Assembly (NCBI RefSeq): GCF_009363535.1 | Contig: NZ_CP045369.1 | Coordinates: 3,917,001 to 3,981,000 of the forward strand | Direction: 5' to 3' | From: Microbulbifer sp. THAF38 | GTDB lineage: Bacteria; Pseudomonadota; Gammaproteobacteria; Pseudomonadales; Cellvibrionaceae | Length of the DNA stretch: 64,000 nt | Part shown: positions 36,529 through 46,577 of the stretch, in pieces | How the letters are laid out: every line of letters starts with the position of its first letter | Position numbering within the stretch: the stretch's first letter is position 1 | Made by a program: the position numbers and the translations under genes | Notes under the pieces: generated by a model | The model's database searches: none | What the model was told of the DNA's origin: nothing | The model's input: the letters and a program-made list of their open reading frames with translations, nothing else

Positions 36529-37020
36529 TTAGAAGCGAACAACCAAAGAGCCTGACCAATAATCCACATCAGACTCGATAAAGGTATACTCTGTCTCGAA
36601 TAGAACACTCTCGGTCAGCTTGAACCCGGCACCAATACCTGCCGAGGCACCACTATCTGAATATTCACCAAAACCGTCGACATCCAGCTCTTCATGGAGA
36701 TAACCGAGCCGTCCCTTGAGGTAAATATCCCCCTCAGAACGGTAAGTCGCGTAAATCGCCTGGGTCGCAAAAGAGTAGTCCACTTCACTCCAGTAGTAAT
36801 CGTACTCTCCTTCAACCAAGGAGTCAGTGAATTCGGCTTCCAGACCCCAGCCCAAATTCCAGCCATAGCCGACACGAACCCCTGCATTGAGTGGGCTATC
36901 TCCGTCCGCATCGGTATTCATTACACCAAAAACTGCACCTACATAGGCGCCCTCTGCCTGAGCAGCTGCAGAACATACCAAAGCCACGGCGGCAACTAAC
37001 GCGTTAAAACGAAAACGCAT
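36529..37020 (-). CDS. Outer-membrane beta-barrel protein (porin/OmpA-like family), copy 1
   Basis: A 163-residue protein with a signal peptide (NALVAAVALVCSAAAQA) and about eight amphipathic beta-strands ending in the aromatic C terminus SGSLVVRF, the Bam-recognition signature. It has small-barrel features (GVRVGYGWNLGWGLEAEF, GASAGIGAGFKL). Function unknown. ATG 37020 is preferred because TGGGGA precedes it; ATG 37026 and 37032 are in frame. It is a diverged paralog of the next gene. Confidence 0.82.
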   Translation of the reverse strand: MRFRFNALVAAVALVCSAAAQAEGAYVGAVFGVMNTDADGDSPLNAGVRVGYGWNLGWGLEAEFTDSLVEGEYDYYWSEVDYSFATQAIYATYRSEGDIYLKGRLGYLHEELDVDGFGEYSDSGASAGIGAGFKLTESVLFETEYTFIESDVDYWSGSLVVRF

Positions 37021-37149
37021 ATCCATCCCCATATTTGTTGAGATATAAAAATCGGGCGGATTATAGGTGCCAAAACAAAGTATGCAAGTACACACTTACC
37101 TTAGAGGTCTTTATATTTAGAGCTTAACTCAAAGTATGATCACCGAAAT

Positions 37150-37164
37150 GACTCCAGAGGAGTC
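37150..37164 (-). terminator. Possible weak terminator after barrel copy 2
   Basis: 6-bp stem GACTCC/GGAGTC with an AGA loop, followed on the minus strand by ATTTC. Short T-run. Confidence 0.35.
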
Positions 37165-37189
37165 GGGTATTTTGCCCTAGCAGCCAACT

Positions 37190-37678
37190 TCAGAAGCGAT
37201 AGTTAAAAGACCCTGACCAAAGGCCCACGTCCTTTTCGAGCTGGGTGAATTCCAGCTCCAACCGGCTATTGGCGGTTAAGGCAAGACCGATACCCGCGCC
37301 AATAGCCACTCCAAAGTCATCACTGCTGTTACTGCCAACAGTCACATGCTCGTAGAGGAGACCCAGGCGTCCCTTAAAATAGAAATAGCCTTGGGATCTA
37401 TAAGTCCCGTAGCCAGCCAGGGTATGCAGATCGACATCCACCTCTTTTCCCTGAACCTCGGTATCCCCACCATATAAGGAGCCGTTATATTCGGCCTCGA
37501 GCCCCCAGCCGGAGTAAAGCGGATAACCGATGCGCAGACCAACACCTAGGGGGTTATCGATATTGTTAAAATCGAAATCCATCACCCCAAGCCCCCCTCC
37601 CCAATAGAGCCCCTGGGCAAATGTGCCGGAGGATAGCGCTAGAGTCAGGGTACCTAAGAAATTAGTTATTTTTTTCAT
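37190..37678 (-). CDS. Outer-membrane beta-barrel protein, copy 2
   Basis: A 162-residue paralog of the preceding barrel with the same plan: signal peptide (LGTLTLALSSGTFAQG), strands such as GVGLRIGYPLYSGWGLEAEY and YFYFKGRLGLLYEHV, and the end SGSFNYRF. Shared blocks (GWGLEAE, YFKGRLG/YLKGRLG, GIGAGFKL/GAGIGLAL) show tandem duplication with divergence. ATG 37678 starts at the signal peptide; the open frame extends upstream without one. Confidence 0.82.
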   Translation of the reverse strand: MKKITNFLGTLTLALSSGTFAQGLYWGGGLGVMDFDFNNIDNPLGVGLRIGYPLYSGWGLEAEYNGSLYGGDTEVQGKEVDVDLHTLAGYGTYRSQGYFYFKGRLGLLYEHVTVGSNSSDDFGVAIGAGIGLALTANSRLELEFTQLEKDVGLWSGSFNYRF

Positions 37679-38178
37679 AACTTTTCCAATTTGCCAAAGA
37701 CTGAAATCACCTTGCGTCGAGTAATTTTTCTCTATGAGCCTTTCACCGAATGACAACGCCTCAAAAGCTACTGGATCGAAATGGCTGTCTGGAAACCCGA
37801 TAAAATGGGGCTGAGAAGTAGGCAAAGGAATATCATCAGAGAGCGAGAACAAGCGGCCATGATCCTCCCCAGGTTGGAATTAAGCACAGTTCCCTAGCGG
37901 TCAAACTTAAAGTAGCCGAAAAGACTACCTATGCTTTAGGCTATGGCATATAAACCCTGTCCGGTATAGATAAATACTGTCACGACGGCTTTATTCACAT
38001 AACAAGACTAAGGTTGGCTCAAAACCAGCTCTAAACTGCAGATCACGCCATTTTTGTCCTCCATCCTCAGACTTTCACATAGCTGACCTGGCAATCTGCT
38101 TGACACTGACAATAAAACCGTAAAATTCCTTGTTTACTGCGCCAAAAGTTTTCAGCTCTAACACTATCTATTTGGTAC

Positions 38179-38192
38179 TTGATCCACATCAA
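38179..38192. promoter_or_regulatory. Perfect ANR/FNR box upstream of the hemerythrin gene
   Basis: TTGATCCACATCAA matches the FNR/ANR consensus TTGAT-N4-ATCAA exactly. It lies 59 bases before the ATG at 38251, which allows a class II promoter (box near -41.5) with a start near 38227. Two ANR-like genes lie downstream in the window. Confidence 0.8.
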
Positions 38193-38250
38193 TTCCCCTC
38201 TCGAGTCTGCTGGCAACAATAAGTCTCGAAACCGATCGCGGAGGTCTGGG

Positions 38251-38826
38251 ATGAATAATATCTATCGACAGCTCTGTTTAGACCATAAGAACATGCAGCA
38301 AATGCTCAATGCCTTTGAGCGCTTGCTACAGGACCTTTTTGGGAGTAATGAGCGGGATCCTAATACCCTCTCACTAATTCTGGACGCACTCGATTATTTT
38401 TCTGTTTACCCAGACAAGTACCATCACCCGGTGGAAGACCTGATACTTGCCCGGCTACTGACCAAACCTGTGCACAATCGAAATGCGATTTATGAAGCAC
38501 AGATGCAGCACGAGCAAATTGCGGCAACTACTAAGCACATGTGCGCGCTTTTCTATGCCGTAGCCAACGATGCCATGGTAGAGAGAAGAGTTTTACAAGG
38601 AGCCAGCCATACCTATTTGCAGTTGCAACGCAAACATATAGAGTTGGAAAATTCGGCAATATTTCCCCAAATGGAGCAGTACCTGGAAGTAGAAGACTGG
38701 AAACAAATACACAAGCAGGTGAAACAGCTGAAAGATCCATTCTTCGATCAAAAAACCAGAAACGTTTACGAATCTTTACGTGAGTATCTAACGCAGCCAG
38801 AGTCACCCATACAGGCCTTTGCTTAG
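38251..38826 (+). CDS. Hemerythrin (HHE) domain protein
   Basis: A 191-residue four-helix protein with di-iron ligand pattern: CLDHKNMQQML, KYHHPVEDLIL, an MQHEQIA helix and KHIELENSAIFPQM. HHE proteins bind O2 or NO or sense oxidative and nitrosative stress. ATG 38251 has GGAGG six bases upstream. The perfect ANR box in front implies induction at low oxygen. It is followed by the SpoIIAA-like gene after 41 bases and a shared terminator, so it is a two-gene operon. Confidence 0.88.
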   Translation: MNNIYRQLCLDHKNMQQMLNAFERLLQDLFGSNERDPNTLSLILDALDYFSVYPDKYHHPVEDLILARLLTKPVHNRNAIYEAQMQHEQIAATTKHMCALFYAVANDAMVERRVLQGASHTYLQLQRKHIELENSAIFPQMEQYLEVEDWKQIHKQVKQLKDPFFDQKTRNVYESLREYLTQPESPIQAFA

Positions 38827-38867
38827 GATTGTTCAAACCACATTTCGAGCAAACAGAAGGAGGAGAT

Positions 38868-39311
38868 ATGCAAATCAAACGCCACGGAATCTCCATTGGC
38901 ATGGAGAGAATTGATAATGATTTCTTCCTGTATATTAAAGCCGTTGGGCAACTAACCCATGAAGATTACGAGTACATCACGCCTTTGCTTGAGTATGCCC
39001 TTGAAGGGGTCAAAAAACCAAAAGTACAAATGCTGATTGATCTGCGGGATTTTGAGGGCTGGGGTCTGCACGCGATATGGGATGAATTTAAATTGACCCT
39101 GAAACATGGCAACGAGTTCTGTCGTATTGCTGTACTAGGAGATGAGGGCTGGCAGGAGCTGGCCACCAAAGTTGGTGGATGGTTTGTGAGTGGCGAAGTG
39201 CGCTACTTTGAAAAGCAGCACGAGGCCATGGACTGGCTATCACAGGCACTGGAAAAAGAGGCAGAAAAAAAAGGGGCAGAAAAGGAATTAGCTTTCTCCA
39301 CACACTCCTGA
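38868..39311 (+). CDS. SpoIIAA-like (STAS-fold) protein
   Basis: A 147-residue protein with the SpoIIAA-like pattern (GVKKPKVQMLIDLRDFEGWG, HAIWDEFKLTLKH, FEKQHEAMDWL). This family has a STAS-type fold and turns up in stress-linked operons; its biochemical role is not known. AAGGAGG precedes ATG 38868. The C-terminal tail is Lys/Glu-rich. It is co-transcribed with the hemerythrin gene behind the ANR box. Confidence 0.85.
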   Translation: MQIKRHGISIGMERIDNDFFLYIKAVGQLTHEDYEYITPLLEYALEGVKKPKVQMLIDLRDFEGWGLHAIWDEFKLTLKHGNEFCRIAVLGDEGWQELATKVGGWFVSGEVRYFEKQHEAMDWLSQALEKEAEKKGAEKELAFSTHS

Positions 39312-39327
39312 TAAGTAGTGGATTAAC

Positions 39328-39351
39328 GGGGCGGTTACGCCCCCTTTTTTT
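39328..39351 (+). terminator. Terminator of the hemerythrin operon
   Basis: Stem GGGGCG/CGCCCC, loop GTTA, then C and seven T. Confidence 0.9.
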
Positions 39352-39392
39352 GCCTAAAATAATCTCTTTAGGCCTCGCATAAAAATCCAGCC

Positions 39393-40052
39393 TCAGTGGG
39401 ACACCCGTTGAAACTTACTGTCCCAGGATGGTGTCCCTATCAAAATATTATTGAGGCTCACCTCACTGCGACAAAATGAACAATAGATATTGTCATAGTG
39501 TAATTTATTTGCATGCAGTGTATTAATAACATCTACCAAAGTTGGATCATCCTTTCCAACCCTGTGGCGAATAGTCAATAGGTCAGCTTCCATAACAGGC
39601 TTTATATTAGCCAACATTTTTTGATGGATAGGGTTATTTGGATCGAGTGAAGAGTAATCTTGATTGTGCTTATGTGCATTATCCAGAGCATTTTGCACAT
39701 CGGTATAAGACTCCCCTTTGATAAAAGGCCGAGTTACCCGTCCCAAAATTTGCCCGGTAGTGGTCCCATGGTATCCCTGGTATTTACTCAAAGTATAATT
39801 ATGGCAAACCTTTCCTTTCTTAATCCATTCGTGATACTTCGCATTTCCAGAAAGCACACTGCTAATGCCCGGGTCACTTAAGGAATAACCATGGGGGGAG
39901 AAAAAGAAAATATTATCTCCCCCATGCCCGTTGGTGTAGAAATGCTGTTTGGTTGCAGCACCATGCGCAGAAATAACCAAATTGGAAGCCTCACCTAAGC
40001 GCTTCCCACTCGCAGTAAATATCTTAAATCTATCAAACTCTCTGACGGGCAT
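39393..40052 (-). CDS. Unknown protein, 219 aa, possibly Stv-type adhesin/effector domain
   Basis: A soluble-looking 219-residue protein. NLVISAHGAA near residue 25 followed by FFFSPHGYSL resembles the start of the putative-adhesin Stv family found in effectors and toxins; this is a weak recognition. A late YCSFCRSEVSLNNIL has a CxxC-like pair. It has no signal peptide. ATG 40052 has CAGGGAG upstream; the longer frame adds seven residues. It is AT-richer than its neighbours and stands alone, consistent with recent gain. Confidence 0.65.
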   Translation of the reverse strand: MPVREFDRFKIFTASGKRLGEASNLVISAHGAATKQHFYTNGHGGDNIFFFSPHGYSLSDPGISSVLSGNAKYHEWIKKGKVCHNYTLSKYQGYHGTTTGQILGRVTRPFIKGESYTDVQNALDNAHKHNQDYSSLDPNNPIHQKMLANIKPVMEADLLTIRHRVGKDDPTLVDVINTLHANKLHYDNIYCSFCRSEVSLNNILIGTPSWDSKFQRVSH

Positions 40053-40339
40053 AATTACTCCCTGGATTAGCAACTTATTTTTTTCGAATCATATACCCGC
40101 AATTGCTCAATGGCAAAAATTACGCCACTAAGCTTAACGGAGGAGCCATCAAGAAAAGATCTACCCAAAATTAATCGGATATTGAAAGGATGACCAGCGC
40201 TAGAAGAACATTCACATTTACGCGCAAGAATAGATCGATGGCGGGCAACGGCTAGAGCAGACTATGGCTGGGGAATATTTAAGCACTAAGCTAGCTACTA
40301 ACCCCTTCCTTGAGACACTCGTCAGTAAAAATTGGCGAG

Positions 40340-41077
40340 CTAATCTCCGCCTTCATTATCGTAACCGCAGTGAGTTCCAGCCACTTCACTGAGGCCTAGC
40401 AAGTCCTGAATCTGTACAACCCTGCCACTCACCTTGATAAACCCCTGTTTCTGAAAACGGGAAAACAGCCGACTGACCGTTTCCGCAGTCAAGCCCAGAT
40501 AATTGGCTATATCTGTGCGCGGCATGGATAAAATAAATTCGCGGGAAGAATACCCGCGACTGGCGTAGCGGCTGGAAATATTCATTAGCAATGCGGCCAG
40601 ACGGGTATCTGCGGATCGCTTGCCAAGTAACATTAATATTTCATTTTCCTTGCGCAGCTCTTCAGAAAAAATACTGTATATCTGTTGCTGTAGAGCTGGA
40701 ATCTGTTGCGCTAACAATTCCAGTTGAGAAAATGGCAACAAGCAAACACTACTGTCTTCGAGTGCCTCGGCATAGCTTGAATGAACACGCGTACTGTAAG
40801 CATCGAGTCCAAGCAATTCTCCCGGTAAAGCAAAATGTGTTACCTGAGTGTCGCCATCAGCGGCTATTACGACATTTTTAAAACTGCCAGAACGGATTGC
40901 GTAGAGGTTTTGAAATGAATCGCCAACCCGGTATAGGGATTCCCCGGCCTTAATCAGCTTCTTTTTTCCCGTGACCTGTTCAAGGCGGTCAATATCAACT
41001 TGAGACAGGCCTGCTGGTAAGCATAGGCGTCTGACGGAGCAATTACTGCAACTTACCGCTGTTGATGAATCAATCAT
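40340..41077 (-). CDS. ANR/FNR-type oxygen-sensing regulator, copy 1
   Basis: A 245-residue CRP/FNR-family regulator. Fe-S ligands are Cys10, Cys13, Cys19 (CSNCSVRRLC) and Cys112 (DSSVC), as in FNR/ANR. A cyclic-nucleotide-type beta barrel is followed by a dimer helix and the helix-turn-helix TDIANYLGLTAETVSRLFSR with the E-xx-SR recognition residues for TTGAT half-sites. It should activate genes at low oxygen. ATG 41077 is aligned to the start of copy 2. Identity with copy 2 (43573-44301) is about 80% by eye. Confidence 0.92.
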   Translation of the reverse strand: MIDSSTAVSCSNCSVRRLCLPAGLSQVDIDRLEQVTGKKKLIKAGESLYRVGDSFQNLYAIRSGSFKNVVIAADGDTQVTHFALPGELLGLDAYSTRVHSSYAEALEDSSVCLLPFSQLELLAQQIPALQQQIYSIFSEELRKENEILMLLGKRSADTRLAALLMNISSRYASRGYSSREFILSMPRTDIANYLGLTAETVSRLFSRFQKQGFIKVSGRVVQIQDLLGLSEVAGTHCGYDNEGGD

Positions 41078-41329
41078 GCCCAACTGGCCGGTTAACATTT
41101 TGCAAAATTGTAACGGCATTGGCGGAGTGCGTCTTCACTTCGAAGCAAACTGCAAAATATTGGAAAAATTTTACTGAAATCAGCCAATTATATTTATCCC
41201 CGGCCTACTCTCTACAGCTTTTAAACAATTCCAATCTTTATTTACCTCAATAGAAATCTGACCGCCGGGTGCTATTCATCACAAATGGACAGTCAGAACT
41301 CTGGGCAAACAATAAAAACTGTGGGTATA

Positions 41330-42199
41330 TCAGTGATTCGAGTGCAGCATGGAGTCTATCACCATTTTTTGCTGCGCTTTGCCACTAGGGTCCGCATCCG
41401 TTTTGTAAGCACAAAACTCACTGGCCCAAGAAGAGGTGCGAACCCGCACCGGCGGGTCATCACTTTCGACCACCTCCAAAACCACTTGCGCTACCTGCTC
41501 AGCAGTTTGATAAAGGCGCGCCGTCTGCTCGGGTGTACGTTGCTGAATTCCCCCCAGATACTGCTCGAAAACGCCTCGATAATCCCCTTCAGGTACACCG
41601 CCCTCCGCTTGCAATTGAGACAGAACACTATTGGCAAACTCGGAATAGATACCCCCAGGCTCAACTGCAGTGAATTGAATATTAAAACTGGGCTGGATAT
41701 AGCTGGCCATAGCCTCTGTATATCCCTCTACAGCAAACTTGGCGGCACAGTAAAGTTCGTTGAACGGCTGCCCCACTAACCCGCCCACGGAGGAGATATT
41801 GATAATCCGACCGCTGCGCATCTTCCGCATATGGGGAAGTACCGCTTTGGTACAACGCACAACGCCATGGAAGTTCACATCCATTACCCACTGTATCTCT
41901 GCTTCAGTGGCCATCTCCGTGGTTTTCACAAAACCGGCGCCGGCATTATTGACCAAAATATCGATGCGTCCCTGCTCCCGGATAATGGTATCCACAGCAT
42001 TTTGAATAGTTGCCGTATTTTGCACATCCAGCGGTAAAACTCTAAGACTGTGACCACGATCAGCAACCTCAAGTAGTGGAGCCGCTTTTGCCAAATCTCT
42101 CATGGTGGCATAAACAACATATCCCAGATCCGTCATTTTAGCGGCCAAACTCTGCCCCAATCCCGTAGATGTCCCCGTAATCAATACAACCTTGCTCAT
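41330..42199 (-). CDS. Short-chain dehydrogenase/reductase
   Basis: A 289-residue classical SDR with NAD(P)-binding TGTSTGLG, NNAGAG, the catalytic Ser (INISSVGG) and YCAAK. The substrate is unknown; the family covers many oxidoreductases. Start ATG 42199 has a CTCCT complement (AGGAG) nearby. Its promoter region contains repeated GTAAAC palindromes, suggesting control by a dimeric repressor not in the window. Confidence 0.88.
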   Translation of the reverse strand: MSKVVLITGTSTGLGQSLAAKMTDLGYVVYATMRDLAKAAPLLEVADRGHSLRVLPLDVQNTATIQNAVDTIIREQGRIDILVNNAGAGFVKTTEMATEAEIQWVMDVNFHGVVRCTKAVLPHMRKMRSGRIINISSVGGLVGQPFNELYCAAKFAVEGYTEAMASYIQPSFNIQFTAVEPGGIYSEFANSVLSQLQAEGGVPEGDYRGVFEQYLGGIQQRTPEQTARLYQTAEQVAQVVLEVVESDDPPVRVRTSSWASEFCAYKTDADPSGKAQQKMVIDSMLHSNH

Positions 42200-42220
42200 A
42201 GCTTTCTCCTACCCGGAAAA

Positions 42221-42282
42221 AAAGTAAACTACCTGGTGTATATTACATCAACATACACACAAGTAAACCATACAGTTTACTT
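42221..42282. promoter_or_regulatory. Operator-like repeats upstream of the SDR gene
   Basis: AAGTAAAC-CATACA-GTTTACTT (42261-42282) is a perfect 8-bp palindrome with a 6-base spacer. A third copy, AAAGTAAACT, lies at 42221-42230, and GTGTAT/ATACAC arms lie between. The layout is typical of a TetR-like operator pair. Confidence 0.6.
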
Positions 42283-42365
42283 TATGCAAGATATTAGCAT
42301 CCCACAGCACTCTTCGCAGGGCCTAACCCAACAGGCATAAGACTGACTTTTCAGCCAATGAGTAG

Positions 42366-43485
<1,120 letters not shown>

Positions 43486-43487
<2 letters not shown>

Positions 43488-43533
43488 AAAAAAATCGTGA
43501 GAGGCCTGATCTTATACTCAACAGCAGGCCTCT
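43486..43533 (-). terminator. Terminator hairpin between adenine deaminase gene and ANR copy 2
   Basis: Perfect 9-bp stem AGAGGCCTG/CAGGCCTCT (43500-43533) with a 16-base loop. On the minus strand a nine-T run follows after five bases (43494-43486), which fits the end of ANR copy 2. Confidence 0.6.
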
Positions 43534-43572
43534 TAGGTTAATTGGGACTTTTCAACGTTTGATGAGTCTTAA

Positions 43573-44301
43573 TTAATCCTCATCGTAACCGTAATGGGTA
43601 CCCGCCAGCTCGCTGAGGCTGATCATATCTAGTATTTCCACTGCCCGGCCACTCACTTTAATCATTTTTTCTTTCTGAAAACGGGAAAATAATCGACTTA
43701 CCGTTTCCGCCGTCAAACCCAGGTAATTGGCGATATCGGTGCGCGGCATAGAAAGTACAAATTCGCTGTGGGAATAACCCCGGCGGGCATAGCGACTGGA
43801 AATATTAATCAGCAAAGCCGCTAAACGGGTATCCGCCGAGCGCTTGCCTAGCAGCATCAAAATATCATTTTCCTGGCGTAGCTCTTCGGAAAAAATACTA
43901 TATATCTGCTTCTGCAACGCCGTAACCTGATTAGCCAGTAATTCCAACTGAGTAAAGGGCAACAGGCAGACACTGCTGTCTTCTAGCGCTTCGGCGTAGC
44001 TGGGGTGCACGCGGCTACTATAAGCATCTAACCCCAACAATTCTCCAGGCAAGGCAAAGTGGGTAACCTGAGTGTCGCCATCGGCTGCGATCACTACAGT
44101 TTTAAAACTGCCTGAACGAATAGCATAGAGATTCGCAAAAGGGTCACCGGACCGATATAAGCTCTCGCCGGCTTTTACAATTTTTTTACGGCGCGTAACC
44201 TGCTCTAGTCGATCAATATCTGCTTGAGACAATCCCGCAGGCAGGCATAAACGTCTAACCGAGCAGTTGCTGCAGCTAACCGCTACTGAGGAGTCCATCA
44301 T
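43573..44301 (-). CDS. ANR/FNR-type oxygen-sensing regulator, copy 2
   Basis: A 242-residue paralog of the regulator at 40340-41077, with the same Fe-S cysteines (10, 13, 19, 112) and an identical recognition helix (TAETVSRLFSRFQK), so both should bind the same TTGAT-N4-ATCAA sites. Differences cluster in the barrel and the C-terminal tail. It lies 70 bases downstream of hemN on the same strand, a linkage common for anr/fnr in Pseudomonas relatives, so this copy is the likely ancestral anr. Confidence 0.93.
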   Translation of the reverse strand: MMDSSVAVSCSNCSVRRLCLPAGLSQADIDRLEQVTRRKKIVKAGESLYRSGDPFANLYAIRSGSFKTVVIAADGDTQVTHFALPGELLGLDAYSSRVHPSYAEALEDSSVCLLPFTQLELLANQVTALQKQIYSIFSEELRQENDILMLLGKRSADTRLAALLINISSRYARRGYSHSEFVLSMPRTDIANYLGLTAETVSRLFSRFQKEKMIKVSGRAVEILDMISLSELAGTHYGYDED

Positions 44302-44371
44302 ACTAAACCAGCCGGTAAACTAATTTGCGGCTATTGTACCTGCTGTGCAGCCAATCGTCTCCCACAGAGAA

Positions 44372-45757
44372 TTAAAGAACACGAGAATATTGCGCATCAG
44401 TTTGTTGGCTGTGTAAATAAATATCAAATGCCGAGGCGACATTGCGTACAAACCAGCGCCCCTGTTCCGTGACTACGATCTTTTTCTCATCCTGGTAAAT
44501 AAGACCATCGTCAAACATAGGTTCAAGCCGCTCTAGCTCATGATAAAAATATGTATTAAAAGCTACGCCTGTACGACGCTCGGCCTCAACTTTATCCAGG
44601 CTTAGGCGACACATCAGTTCAGTGATAACCCACTGGCGCAACTTATCTTCATCACTCATTAACCAGCCTCGGCATGACGCATTGCCCCGCTCAGCAACAG
44701 CCTGGGTATATTCCTTCAGGCGATGTAGGTTCTGCCAGAAACCATTGCGACTATAGCTGATTGCGGAAGCCCCCAATCCGACAAGTGCATCGGCGGGCAT
44801 TAATGTATAGCCCTGGAAGTTTCTTTGTAACATCCCCGCATGAGCAGCCTTGGCCAGCTCATCTCCCGGACGGGCAAAATGGTCCATACCGAGGAACTCA
44901 TAACCAGCACGACCCAGGTGCTCTACCGCGGCCAGCTGCATCGCTACTTTTTCTGAGGCGGAGGGAATGAGTTCCGTATCAATAAGGCGTTGAGCCTTAA
45001 AGCGATGGGGTAAATGCGCATAGTGGTAGAGGGCGATTCGGTCCGGCTGTAAATCCAGCACCTTATCCAGGGTGCTGTGCAGGCTGCTGAGGTTTTGCTT
45101 GGGCAGACCGTAAATCAAATCATAGGAAATAGATTCGAATCCCCGCTCGCGTGCCGCAACCGTCAGTTCGGTCACCTGATCAGCACTGCAAATTCGGTTG
45201 ATGGATCTCTGCACTTCGATATCAAAATCCTGCACCCCCAGACTCAGGCGATTGAAGCCGAGCTCCCGCAGGGTATCTAAGGTCTCCAGCTCCAAAGTGC
45301 GCGGATCGGCCTCAATGCTATATTCCACTCCATCGCCGGGACGCAAATCGAAAATTTCACCCAGTCCTTCCATTAAGCGACGCATATCTCCATCGCTGAG
45401 GAATGTGGGAGTACCGCCCCCCAAGTGCAACTGGGTAACTGGTACCTGGGCTACTCTATCCCGATACCAGCGCGCCTCCTCTAAAAGGTTATCCAGGTAA
45501 CTGGAAGCGAGACCGTATTGAGAGGTTATTACTTTGTTGCAGGCGCAGAAATAACAGAGAGAGCGACAAAAGGGGATGTGTACATACAGGGATAAGCTGC
45601 GAATATCCTGAAGTGCATCCCAGGGTTTAATACTGCCATCCAGTGGCTTAAATCTATCGGCTGTGGGATAAGAGGTGTAGCGTGGGCAGGGGCCGCTATA
45701 GCGGGACAGCAGCTCTTCCGACAGGCCACCCATACTGCTTTTTGTCTTTTGCATCAT
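44372..45757 (-). CDS. hemN: Oxygen-independent coproporphyrinogen III oxidase
   Basis: A 461-residue radical SAM enzyme that makes protoporphyrinogen IX without oxygen. It carries the cluster motif with extra Cys (YVHIPFCRSLCYFCACN), LHLGGGTPTFLS, and the C-terminal HemN domain. The length and the CxxxCxxC-C layout fit HemN rather than the HemW relative. The start is ATG 45757 or ATG 45754. It is placed directly upstream of ANR copy 2. No full ANR box was found in front of it, only a TTGAT half-site. Confidence 0.94.
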   Translation of the reverse strand: MMQKTKSSMGGLSEELLSRYSGPCPRYTSYPTADRFKPLDGSIKPWDALQDIRSLSLYVHIPFCRSLCYFCACNKVITSQYGLASSYLDNLLEEARWYRDRVAQVPVTQLHLGGGTPTFLSDGDMRRLMEGLGEIFDLRPGDGVEYSIEADPRTLELETLDTLRELGFNRLSLGVQDFDIEVQRSINRICSADQVTELTVAARERGFESISYDLIYGLPKQNLSSLHSTLDKVLDLQPDRIALYHYAHLPHRFKAQRLIDTELIPSASEKVAMQLAAVEHLGRAGYEFLGMDHFARPGDELAKAAHAGMLQRNFQGYTLMPADALVGLGASAISYSRNGFWQNLHRLKEYTQAVAERGNASCRGWLMSDEDKLRQWVITELMCRLSLDKVEAERRTGVAFNTYFYHELERLEPMFDDGLIYQDEKKIVVTEQGRWFVRNVASAFDIYLHSQQTDAQYSRVL

Positions 45758-45878
45758 ATTTCTACAACCTCAATCAAATGTTTGCGACAGCCCCCCGCAC
45801 AAACTAAAAGGCAGCCGCCGAGTTCTCACCGGGAAAACCGCAGCGACTGCCACACCCCAAAACTAGAGTGTTGCCATC

Positions 45879-46577
45879 TTAGAAGCGGTAGCCGAGACCC
45901 GCCATATAAACCAGCGGATCGATATCAACATTGGCAGTCACTTTACCTATGCCGGGTACTTTGACGGTGGCGTCAGTTTCGATATCCATCCAGAACACAG
46001 ACATATTGAACAACCAGCGCTGATCGGCCCCGAAGGCGAAGTCGATGCCCGCCTCGGCAGCTAGGCCGAAAGAGTTATCCAGGGACAGTTTGGAATCACC
46101 GGTGGCACCAATACTTTTAAGCGCTGCATTGCCAGAGCTATTGATCTCTTCATCGAAGAAAGCGGTGTAGTTCACCCCCAGTCCTACATAAGGCTGGATA
46201 GCGGATTGAGTATCCATTGGGTACCACTGCACTAACAGAGTGGGTGGCAGGTGCTTTGTTTCACCCAGATCAAAGTTGCCAAGACCTTCGCCAACAACTT
46301 CGATATCGTGACTGAAAGGCGTTGCGGCAACCAGCTCCACACCCCAGTGATCGCGGAACATATACACACCGGTCAGGCCCAGAGCAGAGCCGTTATCTAC
46401 ATCAACACCGGTATTTCCAATCTTGTTCCCATTCGCAGACAGTGCGCTGGAACTGGTGTCGGGCGCTACTGTGGCCATACCACCGCGCAAAATAAAGCTG
46501 CCCTCTTCGTAGGCCAGTACCGGTGCAGAAAGTACGGCGGTCAAGGCGGCTGTAGCACAAGCAGTTATACGATTCAT
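45879..46577 (-). CDS. ompW: Outer-membrane protein OmpW family
   Basis: A 232-residue eight-stranded barrel protein with a signal peptide (ATAALTAVLSAPVLA), the OmpW opening EGSFILRGGMATVAP, HLPPTLLVQWYP, YVGLGVNYT and the C-terminal YMAGLGYRF. OmpW forms a hydrophobic channel and is linked to redox and low-oxygen responses. ATG 46577 has GGAG upstream. A perfect ANR box lies 108 bases before the start. Confidence 0.93.
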   Translation of the reverse strand: MNRITACATAALTAVLSAPVLAYEEGSFILRGGMATVAPDTSSSALSANGNKIGNTGVDVDNGSALGLTGVYMFRDHWGVELVAATPFSHDIEVVGEGLGNFDLGETKHLPPTLLVQWYPMDTQSAIQPYVGLGVNYTAFFDEEINSSGNAALKSIGATGDSKLSLDNSFGLAAEAGIDFAFGADQRWLFNMSVFWMDIETDATVKVPGIGKVTANVDIDPLVYMAGLGYRF

